The translations under genes and the position numbers were made by a program. A stretch of DNA of 49,498 bases, from the NCBI GenBank assembly GCA_030446685.1, contig JAUJMV010000005.1, positions 52,301 through 101,798 on the forward strand, written 5' to 3'. How positions within the stretch are numbered: position 1 is the stretch's first letter; each line of letters opens with the position of its first letter. The notes beneath the pieces are model-generated. The model had not been told where the DNA came from and made no database searches. It was given only the letters and a program-made list of their open reading frames with translations. The stretch is from Thermomicrobiales bacterium (GTDB taxonomy: Bacteria > Chloroflexota > Chloroflexia > Thermomicrobiales > CADCWN01). Below, one piece after another: positions 26,385 to 35,189 of this stretch.

Positions 26385-28097
26385 CTACGCGCCGCGCACG
26401 GCATTCGGTCGCGTGACCGCGCCCTCCGCCGCCGACGACACCAGCGCGGCGTACTTGGCGAAGACGCCGCCGGTGTAACGCGGCGGGGGCGGCGTCCAGC
26501 CGGCGAGGCGCGCGGCGATCTCGTCGTCCGTGAGCTCGACGGCGAGGCGGCGGCCCTCGATGTCGATCGTGATCGGGTCGCCCTCGCGCAGCGCGGCGAT
26601 CGGGCCGCCGCGCGCCGCCTCCGGCGCGACGTGGCCGATCATCAGGCCGCGGGTCGCGCCGGAGAAGCGCCCGTCGGTGAGGAGCGCGACCGACTCACCC
26701 AGCCCGGCCCCGACGATCGCCGAGGTCACGCCGAGCATCTCGCGCATGCCGGGGCCGCCGCTCGGCCCCTCGTAGCGGATCACCACCGTGTCGCCCGGCC
26801 GGATGCCGCCGCCGGTGACCGCCGCCATCGCATCCTCCTCGCGGTCGAAGATGCGCGCGGGGCCGCGGTGGAAGGCGCGCTCGTGCCCGGCGACCTTGAC
26901 CACGCTCCCCTCCGGCGCCAGGTTGCCCTTGAGGATCACCAGCCCGCCGGTCGGCTTGAGCGCCCGCTCGACCGGGGCGATCACGTCCTGGCCCGGCGTC
27001 TCGACCGCCCCCGCGGCCTCCTCCTCCAGCGTGCGCCCGGAGACGGTGCGCTGCGAGCCGTCCACCAGCCCCGCGTTGACCAGCCGCTGCGCCAGGAGCT
27101 GCACGCCCCCGGCCCGGTCCACGTCGGCGGCGGTGTAGCGCCCGCCCGGCTTGAGGTCGGCGATCAGCGGGGTGCGGGCGCTGACCAGGTCGAAGTCCTC
27201 GATTTCGAGCGGCACGCCGAGCTCGCGCGCCAGCGCCAGCAGGTGCAGCACGACGTTGGTCGAGCCGCCAGAGGCCGCCGCGGCGGCGATGCCGTTCTCG
27301 AAGGCGGTGCGGGTGAGGATGTCCGACGGCCGGAGGCCCCGGTGCAGCAGCTCCATGATCAGGCCCCCGGCGCGCTCGCCGACCGCGTCCTTGCGCGGAT
27401 CGACCGCCGGCGGGCTGGCGCTGCCGAGCGGCGAGAGGCCCATCACCTCGAAGACCGTCGCCATGGTGTTGGCGGTGAACTGCCCGCCGCAGGCGCCGGC
27501 GCCGGGGCTGGCGACCCCCTCCAGCTCGCGCAGGTCGTCCTCGGTCATCCGCCCCGCCGCGACCGCGCCGATCGCCTCGAAGACGTCGACGATCGTCACG
27601 TCGCGCCCGCGGAAGTGGCCCGGCATGATCGTGCCGCCGTAGATGATCATGCTCGGCACGTCGAGGCGGGCGAGGCCCATCGCGCAGCCAGGGAGGGTCT
27701 TGTCGCAGGCCGCCAGCGCCACCACCGCGTCGAACATGTGGCCGCGCCCGACCAGTTCGATCGAGTCGGCGATGATCTCGCGGCTGACCAGCGAGGCTTT
27801 CATCCCCTCGGTGCCCATCGTGATGCCGTCGCTGATCGCGATCGTGTTGAACTCCATCGGCGTGCCGCCCGCCGCGCGGATGCCCTCCTTGACCCTGCCC
27901 GCGAGGCGGCGCAGGTTGAGGTTGCAGGGCATCGTCTCGATCCAGGTGTTGGCGACGCCGATGATCGGCTTGGCCAGATCCTCGTCGCCGAAGCCCATCC
28001 CCTTGAGGTAGGCGCGGGCGGCGGCCCGGTCGCGCCCCTCCAGCAGGGTGCGGCTGCGGTGCTTCGGGTCGAACGGCTCGTGCCCGTTGGCGGTCAT
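26385..28097 (-). CDS. ilvD: Dihydroxy-acid dehydratase
   Basis: 570 aa, an Fe-S enzyme that makes the 2-keto acids of Val and Ile. MPCNLNLRRLAGRVKEG, VVALAACDKTLPGCAMG and SPGAGACGGQFTANTMATVF hold the cluster-ligand Cys. SGGSTNVVLHL and LTDGRFSGATRGLMIGHVAP are signature motifs. ATG 28097 has GAGGAGGACG upstream; the longer reading to 28172 would start inside the promoter. It lies 20 kb from the other ilv genes and has its own promoter, without an attenuator. Confidence 0.96.
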   Translation of the reverse strand: MTANGHEPFDPKHRSRTLLEGRDRAAARAYLKGMGFGDEDLAKPIIGVANTWIETMPCNLNLRRLAGRVKEGIRAAGGTPMEFNTIAISDGITMGTEGMKASLVSREIIADSIELVGRGHMFDAVVALAACDKTLPGCAMGLARLDVPSMIIYGGTIMPGHFRGRDVTIVDVFEAIGAVAAGRMTEDDLRELEGVASPGAGACGGQFTANTMATVFEVMGLSPLGSASPPAVDPRKDAVGERAGGLIMELLHRGLRPSDILTRTAFENGIAAAAASGGSTNVVLHLLALARELGVPLEIEDFDLVSARTPLIADLKPGGRYTAADVDRAGGVQLLAQRLVNAGLVDGSQRTVSGRTLEEEAAGAVETPGQDVIAPVERALKPTGGLVILKGNLAPEGSVVKVAGHERAFHRGPARIFDREEDAMAAVTGGGIRPGDTVVIRYEGPSGGPGMREMLGVTSAIVGAGLGESVALLTDGRFSGATRGLMIGHVAPEAARGGPIAALREGDPITIDIEGRRLAVELTDDEIAARLAGWTPPPPRYTGGVFAKYAALVSSAAEGAVTRPNAVRGA

Positions 28098-28144
28098 GGG
28101 GCGTCCTCCTCGTCGTAACTGGGTGTGATCGGCGGGTTTGGTGT

Positions 28145-28172
28145 AGCCTACAAGGTTTTCGCCAGCGGTCAA
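28145..28172 (-). promoter_or_regulatory. Promoter of ilvD
   Basis: On the minus strand TTGACC (28172-28167), 16-nt spacer, TAGGCT (28150-28145), about 48 nt before the ilvD ATG. The short leader has no room for an attenuator. Confidence 0.65.
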
Positions 28173-28557
28173 GCGGGCCGCCGGCGCACGCGGGCCGGCG
28201 CGATCCCGCGGTGCGGCTACACGGCCTCACCCCGGGCTCTCCACTTGACCGATTTGGGCCGGGCGCGGTAGGGGGCGCTGGGGGCCGGCGCGGCCGCGTC
28301 GCGCCGGCCTCGCGGGGGGACACCGCCCCCACCGGGCGATCGGAGCGGCCGCCCTTTCACGGGTGCGCTTGCGCCCCTATCGCCGGATCAGGGCGCTGCT
28401 GTGGGTCGTTGGGAGGGGCGGGTTTCCGCCCGCCCCTCCGGGGACCGCTGGGAGATCGGCGCGATCCACCCTTCCCGACCGGCCGCGGAGGCTTTACCCG
28501 CCGGGCCATCGCCTGCGGATGTTCAAGGGAGGTTCGGCAACTGCGCGACGCTCCCCT
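28173..28557. other. Intergenic region, no gene seen
   Basis: 385 bp upstream of ilvD and downstream of a Uma2 gene. It contains a perfect 11-bp hairpin at 28412-28439, stem GGAGGGGCGGG with 6-nt loop, which may end the Uma2 transcript (minus strand). Short open frames here have no ribosome site or recognisable domain. Confidence 0.5.
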
Positions 28558-29259
28558 TCAGCGGTGCCCCCCCTCCTCTGCTTTCGTCGCGTTGGCGGCG
28601 GTCGCCGGCGTCGTGCCGCGCGCTGCCCGCGGCGCGATCATTTCCAGTATGGTCAGCGGCTTCGGTAGCGGATCCTGCCAGAGCCAGTCGGGGCGCAGCC
28701 AAAAGCCGGGCAGCACCGCCGAATGGTAGCGGCCCTCGGCGTCCGCGACGATCGGGTCATACTTCCCCCGCGCGTTCAGCCGCCAGAAGTCGGCCCGTTC
28801 CTGGCTGGGGCGCGGATCGAACAGCCAGTACTCGGCCACGCCCGCCTCCTGATACTCGTAGAACTTCTCCGCCCGATCGCGGTTGAGGCTGCTATCGGAG
28901 AGGATCTCGATGACCAGATCGGCCGGACCGTCGAGGCGCTCCTCCGTTAGCCGGGCGGCGTGCTCGCGGGCGACGAACAGCAGGTCCGGCTCGCGAGACA
29001 CCTTGCCCTCCAGGATACGCATCTCGAAGGGCGCGACGAACAGCTCGCCGAGATCGAAGAGGTCAATATACTCCGACACCAAGCGGCTTAGGAAGCGAAC
29101 GATGCGCTGATGAATCCTCTTCGGCGGCATGAAAATGATCGCCTCCCCGTTGACCCACTCGGCATGGGCGTCCTCATCCACGCACGTCAGAAACTCCTCG
29201 TAGGTCATCGGGAGCCGCCGTTCCTCGTGAGTTGGTGGCGCGACTGTCGGCTGTGCCAT
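28558..29259 (-). CDS. Uma2-family protein, copy 2
   Basis: 233 aa. MTYEEFLTCVDEDAHAEWVN is the usual start, SREPDLLFVAREH holds the Asp, DGPADLVIEILSDSSLNRDR the E-x-L motif, and AEKFYEYQEAGVAEYWLFDP the Lys/Tyr helix. VLPGFWLRPDWLWQDP is the typical ending. Putative PD-(D/E)XK nuclease of unknown role. The ATG follows CAGGAGC. It lies downstream of the TetR-led operon but is separated from it by two hairpins. Confidence 0.87.
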   Translation of the reverse strand: MAQPTVAPPTHEERRLPMTYEEFLTCVDEDAHAEWVNGEAIIFMPPKRIHQRIVRFLSRLVSEYIDLFDLGELFVAPFEMRILEGKVSREPDLLFVAREHAARLTEERLDGPADLVIEILSDSSLNRDRAEKFYEYQEAGVAEYWLFDPRPSQERADFWRLNARGKYDPIVADAEGRYHSAVLPGFWLRPDWLWQDPLPKPLTILEMIAPRAARGTTPATAANATKAEEGGHR

Positions 29260-29322
29260 GGGATGCTCCTGTCAGCCAAGCATGAGGGCCACTCTGCCTT
29301 GCCATCATACGGCACCGCCGCA

Positions 29323-29360
29323 CGGCAAGCAAAACGCTTGCCGCCGTCCGCGGACGGCGG
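29323..29360 (-). terminator. Double hairpin after the HAD phosphatase gene
   Basis: Palindrome CCGCCGTCCGCGGACGGCGG (29341-29360) is followed on the minus strand by CAAGCGTTTTGCTTG. That segment is itself the hairpin CGGCAAGC-AAAAC-GCTTGCCG (29323-29343). The TTTT tract supports termination of the TetR operon here. Confidence 0.65.
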
Positions 29361-29384
29361 CGGGGAGCGTGGGGGAAGAGACCA

Positions 29385-30044
29385 TCAACCGGCCGGGGTC
29401 GCCCCGTCGGTCAGCAGCACCCGCCAACCGCGCGCCAGGGCGACGCGCCGGAGGCGGATGTCGGGGTGGACGGCGACGGGGGTCTGGCTCAATTCGAGCA
29501 TCGGCAGGTCGGCCAGCGTGTCGCCATAGGCGACGGCCGGCGTGGCGCCGCCGAGGAAGGCGCGCAGCCGCGCGGCCTTGGCCCGGTCGGTGTTGACCGC
29601 CCCGGCGACGCCCCCACCGCCCGGCGCCAGCGGCGTCCCGACCGCCTCCGCGCCGATCCGCCGGGCGAAGGCCTCCAGCACCGGCTGGTAGGTCCCCGAG
29701 GCCAGCACGACCCGGCTGCCCGCCCGCCGGTGCCGCTCGAGTTCGGCCAGGACGCCCGCGCGCCGCTTCGGCCACAATTCGTGCTCGACCACCCACTCCG
29801 CCAGCCGGCCCAGCTCGCCCGGCGCCAGGCGGGCGAACAGCCGCGACAGGTCCGCGATCCAGCGGTCGCGGAAGGCGCGCTCGTCGCGCAGGCGGGCCTT
29901 GACCGGCGCCACCCCAGGCAGGTGGGTCAGCAGGAAGCGCCGGTAGGCAAGCGCCTGACCGTGCCGCAGCAGGTAGCGCCCGACCCCCTTCCAGGTCTCG
30001 CCGACCGTCAGCGTGCCCTCCAGGTCCGATGCCACGACCGTCAT
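29385..30044 (-). CDS. HAD-superfamily phosphatase (subfamily IB, SerB-like)
   Basis: About 219 aa. Motif I VVASDLEGTLTVGETW (DLEGT, nucleophile Asp), motif II RVVLASGTYQPVLEAF (Ser), and motifs III/IV NTDRAKAARLRAFLGG with VAYGDTLADLPMLEL. Resembles phosphoserine phosphatase-like haloacid dehalogenases with a helical cap; substrate unknown. ATG 30044 is supported by a G-rich ribosome site. TTG 30065 overlaps the GNAT stop (TTGA), so translation of the two genes may be coupled. Confidence 0.85.
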   Translation of the reverse strand: MTVVASDLEGTLTVGETWKGVGRYLLRHGQALAYRRFLLTHLPGVAPVKARLRDERAFRDRWIADLSRLFARLAPGELGRLAEWVVEHELWPKRRAGVLAELERHRRAGSRVVLASGTYQPVLEAFARRIGAEAVGTPLAPGGGGVAGAVNTDRAKAARLRAFLGGATPAVAYGDTLADLPMLELSQTPVAVHPDIRLRRVALARGWRVLLTDGATPAG

Positions 30045-30061
30045 CGTCGCCTGTCCCCCCC

Positions 30062-30670
30062 TCAACCAGGCCCCCGGCCCGCCGGCGACGGGCCGGGGGC
30101 GAAGTCGCTCAGCCGCAGGCGCAGTTGATACTCGCCGTCCCGCAGCCGCACCGACGCACCTGGGAAGAGCGCGCCGACCAGCCCCAGGAGCGGGCGGTTG
30201 TCGCCGAGCGCCGTGCCGGTGAACTGGCCGATCCGCCGCCGGCCCGCCGCGGCGACCAGCCGCGCCACCAGCAGCCGCCCGACCCCGCGCCGCTGCCAGG
30301 CGTCCTCCACGACGATCGCCAGTTCGGCATCGGACCCGCCGCCCGCCCCCGGCGGCGTCAGCCGGTCGTAGCGCGCGACGCCGACGATCTCGTCCCCGAT
30401 CAGCGCGACCGTGGCGTAGCGGTCGTAGAGGTCGGCCCAGATCAGGCAGCCCGGCCCCCGCTCGGGCGGCGCCGTCAGCGGCGCGTGGAACCGGCGGTAG
30501 ATCGTCGCCGGCGACAGCCGGTAGAACATCCGGCGCAGCCGCGCGGCGTCGTCGCGCCGGACGGGGCGCAGCCGGAGGGGCGACCCATCGGCCAGCAGGA
30601 CCGTCTCGGCCGGCTCGGGTTCAACGATCGGAGAGCGGATCGGGAGTGCGGGCGCGGTCGTCGGCGGCAT
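30062..30670 (-). CDS. GNAT acetyltransferase
   Basis: 202 aa. LRPVRRDDAARLRRMFYRLS and TIYRRFHAPLT resemble the N-terminus of Pat-type protein-lysine acetyltransferases. The acetyl-CoA loop reads VVEDAWQRRGVGRLLVARLV (Q/RxxGxG/A). Target unknown. The stop overlaps a possible TTG start of the HAD gene. Part of the minus-strand set tetR-thioesterase-GNAT-HAD. Confidence 0.85.
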   Translation of the reverse strand: MPPTTAPALPIRSPIVEPEPAETVLLADGSPLRLRPVRRDDAARLRRMFYRLSPATIYRRFHAPLTAPPERGPGCLIWADLYDRYATVALIGDEIVGVARYDRLTPPGAGGGSDAELAIVVEDAWQRRGVGRLLVARLVAAAGRRRIGQFTGTALGDNRPLLGLVGALFPGASVRLRDGEYQLRLRLSDFAPGPSPAGRGPG

Positions 30671-30734
30671 CGCGGGCCTCCCCTGGGCGGCAGAGCCGGG
30701 TGATCGCCCGGCGCGGCGATCGGCGGCGCGGCCG

Positions 30735-31258
30735 TCAGGCGCCCTCCTGCCCCGCCCCCCGGCGGAAGATCAGGCAGGTCGTGGTGGCGTGGGCGTAGAG
30801 CTTGCCCGCCGCGTCGACCAGGCGCGCCTCGGCGGTGGCGACCCGCCCGCCGACGTGGATCGTCCGCCCCTCGCAGCGCACCAGGCCGGTCTCGCGCGTC
30901 AGCGGGCGCACCAGGTTGACCTTCAACTCCAGCGTGGTGTAGCCCGCCCCGCCGGCAGCGTCGAGTGGACCGCGCAGCCCATCGCCGAGTCGCAGATCGT
31001 GCAGGCCAGCCCGCCGTGGACGACGCCGATCGGGTTGTAGTGGTACTCCGCCGGCTCGACCGTGAAGACGACGCGCCCCTCCTCGACCTCCGCGATCCGC
31101 AGGTCCAGCAGCGCGGCGATCGGCGGCCCCGGCAGCTCGCCCCGCGCCATCGCGCGCAGGTATTCGATGCCGGCCATCGTCTGCGCCGCCCTGGCGCCGA
31201 TCAGCGGGTCGTCCCAGGTGATCGTGCGGCTGCGCCGCCCGGCCCCGGTCGTGCTCAT
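30735..31258 (-). CDS. PaaI-type hotdog thioesterase, 1-nt frameshift
   Basis: ATG 31258 begins MSTTGAGRRSRTITWDDP. PAEYHYNPIGVVHGGLACTI (catalytic N-x-x-G-x-x-HGG), then CDSAMGCAVHSTLPAG. Here the frame slips in GGCGGGGCGGGC near 30945-30952; the second part reads AGYTTLE, MKVNLVRPLTRETGLVRCEG, RTIHVGGRVATAEARLVDAA, and ends at 30735. One added G restores a normal hotdog protein of about 175 aa. Probably hydrolyses an acyl- or aryl-CoA thioester. The adjacent TetR regulator may respond to such compounds. Confidence 0.82.
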
Positions 31259-31310
31259 CCTGGTCGCTCCTCGCTACAGGCCGTCGAGAGGATCGCCGCT
31301 CGCCCGTCGG

Positions 31311-31912
31311 TCAGCGCCGGGCGAGCGATTCGAGGTGCCGGGTCAGGTGCTCGACGGCGCGGTCCATGTAGGCCGGGTCGCGGTAGAGCCGGCTGAGCAT
31401 CACCGCGCCCTCCAGGGTGGCGGCGATGGTGCTCGCCAGCGCCCGCGCGTCGGTGTCGGGGCGCAGCTCGCCCGACCGCACCCCCGCCTTGACCGTGCCG
31501 CCGATCAGCCGGAGCCACTCGGTCATCGCCGCCGCGCGCGGGCGCGCAGGGCCGGGTGCGCGTCGTCCGCCTCGATCGCGGTGTTCAGCACCGGGCAGCC
31601 CCCCGGCAGGGGCGAGGCGTCATCCAGGTCGGCGAGGCCGCGGAAGACGCCGATGATGGCGAGCAGGCGCTCGACGGCGCCCTCCTTGCCGGCCAGTGCC
31701 GCCCGGAACCGCTCGCCGATCAGCCCGACCGAATAGTCGAACGCGGCCAGCGCCAGCGCCTCCTTGCCGGCGAAGTGGTTGTAGATGCCCCCCTTCTCCA
31801 GCCCCGTCTCGCGCGTCAGGTCGCTCATCGCCGCGCCGAAGTAGCCCTGGGTGTTGAACACCCCGGCCGCGCGCTCGAGGATCATCCGCCTGGTCCGCTC
31901 GCCCTTCGCCAC
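31311..31912 (-). CDS. TetR-family regulator, 1-nt frameshift
   Basis: GTG 31912 opens MAKGERTRRMILERAAGVFN. The helix-turn-helix is YFGAAMSDLTRETGLEKGGIYNHF split over residues 25-48. The ligand domain continues AALAGKEGAVERLLAIIGVF and DASPLPGGCPVLNTAIEADD. The frame then slips near 31525 in a CGCGCGG stretch; the rest (MTEWLRLIGGTVKAG to HLTRHLESLARR) is the usual C-terminal domain. The gene faces a perfect palindromic operator overlapping its own promoter, so it is probably autoregulated. Confidence 0.88.
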
Positions 31913-31933
31913 TGGATCGCCGCCCCTCCTGAA

Positions 31934-31957
31934 ATAAGACCGACCGGTCGGTCTTAT
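31934..31957. promoter_or_regulatory. TetR operator, perfect 24-bp palindrome
   Basis: Half-site ATAAGACCGACC joined directly to its reverse complement. The core GACCGACCGGTCGGTC is the well-known operator type of many TetR regulators. It starts immediately after the -10 box of the tetR promoter, which predicts repression. Confidence 0.9.
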
Positions 31958-31984
31958 CCTACGCCCGCTGCCGCCGCTTGTCAA
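31956..31984 (-). promoter_or_regulatory. Promoter of the tetR operon
   Basis: TTGACA (31984-31979), 17-nt spacer, TAGGAT (31961-31956) on the minus strand. The -10 box touches the operator. Confidence 0.85.
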
Positions 31985-32240
31985 GCGGGTCGCGCCGCAT
32001 CGCCGCCCGCCCGGCGGGGGCCTGGCACCGTGGGGATTGACGTTCCTCCCCTGGTGGCGGATCATTGGCCCGTTGGCCGGCCGCCGCCGCTTCCCAACCT
32101 CAGCTACCGAGGCGGCAAAGCCACCGACCGGTTCCCGCGGCCAGGGGAACCGCACTGATTGCGTCCGCCCGACGCCTGACGGCCTCGCCGCTCGCGCGGC
32201 CGGCCGTCGCCAGGCACAGGGACAATCCAGAGGAGGGACG

Positions 32241-34523
32241 ATGACCGCGCACGCCGTAATCGGCAAATCGATCGCCCGCGTCGACGGCCGCGACAAGGTC
32301 ACCGGCCAGACCCGCTACACCGGCGACCTCCGCCTGCCCGGCATGCTCTGGGCCAAGCCGGTCCTCAGCCAGCACGCCCGCGCCCAGATCACCGGCATCG
32401 ACACCGCCGCCGCCCGCGCGATCCCCGGCGTCGTCGACGTCGTCACGGCCGCGGACGTGCTGGCGGTCGCGCCGAACGCCAGGGAGCAGATGCTGCTGGC
32501 GATCGACCGCGTCAACTTCTACGGCCAGCCGGTCGCCGTCGTCCTCGGCGAGACCGAGGCCGCGGCCGAGGAGGGCGCGGCGGCCGTCGCCGTGGCCTAC
32601 GAGGAGCTGCCCGCGGCGGTCGAGACGCTGGCCGCGATGGACACCAACGCGCCGACGGTCAAGGAGGCGCCCGAGGCCGACGACGAGACCGCCGGGATGC
32701 ACGCCACCGTCGAGGGGGGCGCGGAGCAGCCGAAGCGCGAGCTGCCCGCCAACGTCAGCAACTCGGTCCGCTTCGAGCGCGGCGATGTCGCCGCCGGCTT
32801 CGCCGCCGCCGACCACATCGTCGAGCGCACCTACCGCACGATGCGCGTCCACCAGAGTTACATCGAGCCGCAGTCGGCGGTCGCCGCGGTCGACCCCTTC
32901 GGCAACCTCCAGATCTGGAGCTCGACCCAGGCGATGTTCTACGTCCGCTCGGCGACCGCCCGCGCGCTCGGCCGCCCCGAGACCGAGGTCAAGGCGACCG
33001 GGATGCCGGTCGGCGGCGGCTTCGGCGCGAAGTTCATGCGCCTGGAGCCCCTCACCGCCGCGCTGGCCCTCAAGACCGGCCGCCCGGTCCGCCTCGTCCT
33101 CGACCGCACCGACGACTACCTCAGCACCACCCCCGCGCCCGAGTCGATCATCGAGCTGAAGACCGGCGTCACCAACGACGGCCTGATCACCGCGATCCAG
33201 GCGCGGGTGATCATGGACGGCGGCGCGAACGGGGGTTCGCCGATGAGCGTCGCCTGCCTGCTCCTCGGCGGCTACTACCGCACCGATAATCTCCTCGTGG
33301 AGGGCTACGAGGTCCTCACCAACAAGCCGAACCCCGGCGCCTACCGCGCGCCCGGCGCCCCGCAGGGTACCTTCGCGATCGAGTCGAACGTCGCGGAGAT
33401 GGCCGCGGCGGTCGGCCAGGACCCGATCGAGTTCCGCCTCAAGAACTGCGCGGTCGAGGGCGATCCCCTGCCGAACGGCCAGCCCTGGCCGAGCATCGGC
33501 CTCAAGGAATGTCTCGAACAGTTGCGCGACCACCCCGCCTACCGCGAGTGGCGGAGCGACGGCCGCGGCGAGGGGGTCGGCGTGGCGATCGGCGGCTGGC
33601 TGATGGGCGTCGAGCCCTCCGCCGCCACCTGCCGCCTCAACGCCGACGGCACCCTTACCGTCCTGCTCGGCGCGCAGGACATCAGCGGCACCTACACCGG
33701 CTTCACCCAGCTCGCCGCCGAGGCGTTCGGGATGCCCCTCGACCGGATCAAGGTCATCGCCGGCGACAGCGACGCCGCGCCCTACGCCGGCGGCGCGGGC
33801 GGCAGCAAGATCACCTACACCGTCGGTCCCTCGGTGATCCAGGCGGCGCAGGACGCGCGCCGGCAGGTCATCGAGATCGCCGCCGACATGCTCGAAGCGG
33901 CGGCCGAGGATCTCGAGATCGCCGATGGCGAGGTGCGCGTCAAGGGCGCCCCCGACCAGAAGCGCACGATCGCCGAGATCGCGCAGTCGGGGATGCGCTT
34001 CGGCGGCAAGTACAAGCCGGTCACCGGCATGGGCCAGACGGCGACGGTCGAGCGCGCCCCCGGCTTCGCCGCGCACCTCGTCCGCGTCCGGGTGGACCCC
34101 GAGACCGGGCAGACCGCCCTGACCGGCTACATCGCGGCCCAGGATGTCGGCTTCGCGATTAACCCCGAGGAGGTCATCGGCCAGATCCGCGGCGGCGTGG
34201 CGCAGGGGATCGGCTGGGCGATACTGGAGGGGATGGTCTACGACGAGGAAGGGCGGCTGCAGAACCCCTCGCTCCTCGACTACGCCCTGCCGAACGCCGA
34301 GAACGTCCCGCCGGTCGAGACGGTGCTGGTCGAGAAGCCGGCCCAGTGGGGGCCGTTCGGGGCCAAGGGGGTCGGCGAGCCGCCGGTCATCCCCGGCGCC
34401 GCGGCGATCGCCAACGCCATCTCGGCCGCCGTCGGCACGCGCGTCACCGAACTGCCGATCACCCCCGAGCGCCTGATCACCGCGATGCGGAACGGCGCGG
34501 GCGGGAACGGCGCCGTGCGGTAA
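32241..34523 (+). CDS. Xanthine dehydrogenase/CODH-type molybdenum hydroxylase large subunit
   Basis: 760 aa. KSIARVDGRDKVTGQTRYTG opens the family; GMPVGGGFGAKFMRLEPLTA is the Mo-cofactor glycine motif; NPGAYRAPGAPQGTFAIES replaces the AYRCSFR of form I CO dehydrogenase, so it is not a CODH of that type; GAQDISGTYTGFTQLAAEAF and FGAKGVGEPPVIPGAAAIAN follow, the latter with the catalytic Glu. Needs an FAD and a 2Fe-2S subunit, which are not adjacent. Substrate (aldehyde, purine or heterocycle) unknown. ATG 32241 follows GAGGAGGGACG. Confidence 0.92.
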   Translation: MTAHAVIGKSIARVDGRDKVTGQTRYTGDLRLPGMLWAKPVLSQHARAQITGIDTAAARAIPGVVDVVTAADVLAVAPNAREQMLLAIDRVNFYGQPVAVVLGETEAAAEEGAAAVAVAYEELPAAVETLAAMDTNAPTVKEAPEADDETAGMHATVEGGAEQPKRELPANVSNSVRFERGDVAAGFAAADHIVERTYRTMRVHQSYIEPQSAVAAVDPFGNLQIWSSTQAMFYVRSATARALGRPETEVKATGMPVGGGFGAKFMRLEPLTAALALKTGRPVRLVLDRTDDYLSTTPAPESIIELKTGVTNDGLITAIQARVIMDGGANGGSPMSVACLLLGGYYRTDNLLVEGYEVLTNKPNPGAYRAPGAPQGTFAIESNVAEMAAAVGQDPIEFRLKNCAVEGDPLPNGQPWPSIGLKECLEQLRDHPAYREWRSDGRGEGVGVAIGGWLMGVEPSAATCRLNADGTLTVLLGAQDISGTYTGFTQLAAEAFGMPLDRIKVIAGDSDAAPYAGGAGGSKITYTVGPSVIQAAQDARRQVIEIAADMLEAAAEDLEIADGEVRVKGAPDQKRTIAEIAQSGMRFGGKYKPVTGMGQTATVERAPGFAAHLVRVRVDPETGQTALTGYIAAQDVGFAINPEEVIGQIRGGVAQGIGWAILEGMVYDEEGRLQNPSLLDYALPNAENVPPVETVLVEKPAQWGPFGAKGVGEPPVIPGAAAIANAISAAVGTRVTELPITPERLITAMRNGAGGNGAVR

Positions 34524-34529
34524 GCAAAC

Positions 34530-34559
34530 GCCCCCGGTCCCGCTTGAGGGACCGGGGGC
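34530..34559 (+). terminator. Hairpin after the Mo-hydroxylase gene
   Basis: GCCCCCGGTCCC, loop GCTTGA, GGGACCGGGGGC: a perfect 12-bp stem 7 bp after the stop. No U tract follows. Confidence 0.6.
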
Positions 34560-34625
34560 GACCCCTCCGGGTACGCGCCCTGGGCATGCGCGACGGCAGG
34601 CACTCCCCGGACGCAGGAGGAAGGG

Positions 34626-35189
34626 GTGACGCCAACCACCGCACCAGTGACGCGGCATCGCTTCACCGTGGAGGACTACCAGCGGATGGCGGAGGCCGGC
34701 ATCCTGACGGAGGACGACCGGGTCGAACTGATCGCCGGGAACGTGGTGGATCGCGGCCCGATCGATGTCCCGCACAGCGGCTGCGTCACCGCCCTGACCG
34801 ATGTACTCCGGGAACTGGTCGGACCACGGGTCAGCCTGCATGTCCAGAACCCGATCCGCCTGGGCAACGATTCCATGCCGCGGCCCGATCTGGCTCTCCT
34901 CGAGCGCGGTCGCTACCAGCGGCGGCACCCGACGCCCGACGACATCCTACTGGTGATCGAAGTGTCGGACTCGTCGCGCGACTACGACCGCAACACGAAG
35001 CTGCCCCTCTACGCGGCAGCGGGCATCCGCGAAGCCTGGATCGTCGACCTGGTCGCCGAGGTCATCGAGCGGTACACGGAGCCGCGGGAAGGGCGCTACC
35101 AGCAGGTCGCCCGCGCCGGGCGCGGCGAGGCCATCACCTCGGCCGTCCTACCTGCCATCGTCGTCCCGGTGGACGACATCCTCCCGTAG
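34626..35189 (+). CDS. Uma2-family protein, copy 3
   Basis: 187 aa from GTG 34626 (AGGAGGAAGGG upstream). HRFTVEDYQRMAEAGILTED is the usual start, NDSMPRPDLALLERG the Asp motif, DILLVIEVSDSSRDYDRNTK the E-x-V motif, and LPLYAAAGIREAWIVDLVAE the next helix and strand. Putative PD-(D/E)XK nuclease. The three Uma2 proteins here differ in sequence, so they are not recent copies of each other. Confidence 0.88.
   Translation: MTPTTAPVTRHRFTVEDYQRMAEAGILTEDDRVELIAGNVVDRGPIDVPHSGCVTALTDVLRELVGPRVSLHVQNPIRLGNDSMPRPDLALLERGRYQRRHPTPDDILLVIEVSDSSRDYDRNTKLPLYAAAGIREAWIVDLVAEVIERYTEPREGRYQQVARAGRGEAITSAVLPAIVVPVDDILP

Larger units (their letters stand above)
31913..32240. other. Divergent control region of tetR and the Mo-hydroxylase gene
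   Basis: 328 bp. The tetR-proximal end carries the operator and promoter described separately. Towards the plus-strand gene the sequence is GC-rich with no convincing -35/-10 pair, so it is unclear whether TetR also controls that gene. No gene seen. Confidence 0.5.

Noticed and set aside
28205-28557. Small plus-strand ORFs in the gap between ilvD and the Uma2 gene
   Set aside because: They have no ribosome sites, no recognisable domain and an Arg/Pro-rich composition typical of chance frames.
32241-34523. Form I aerobic CO dehydrogenase large subunit (coxL)
   Set aside because: The diagnostic AYRCSFR loop is replaced by AYRAPGAP, and coxM/coxS genes are absent.
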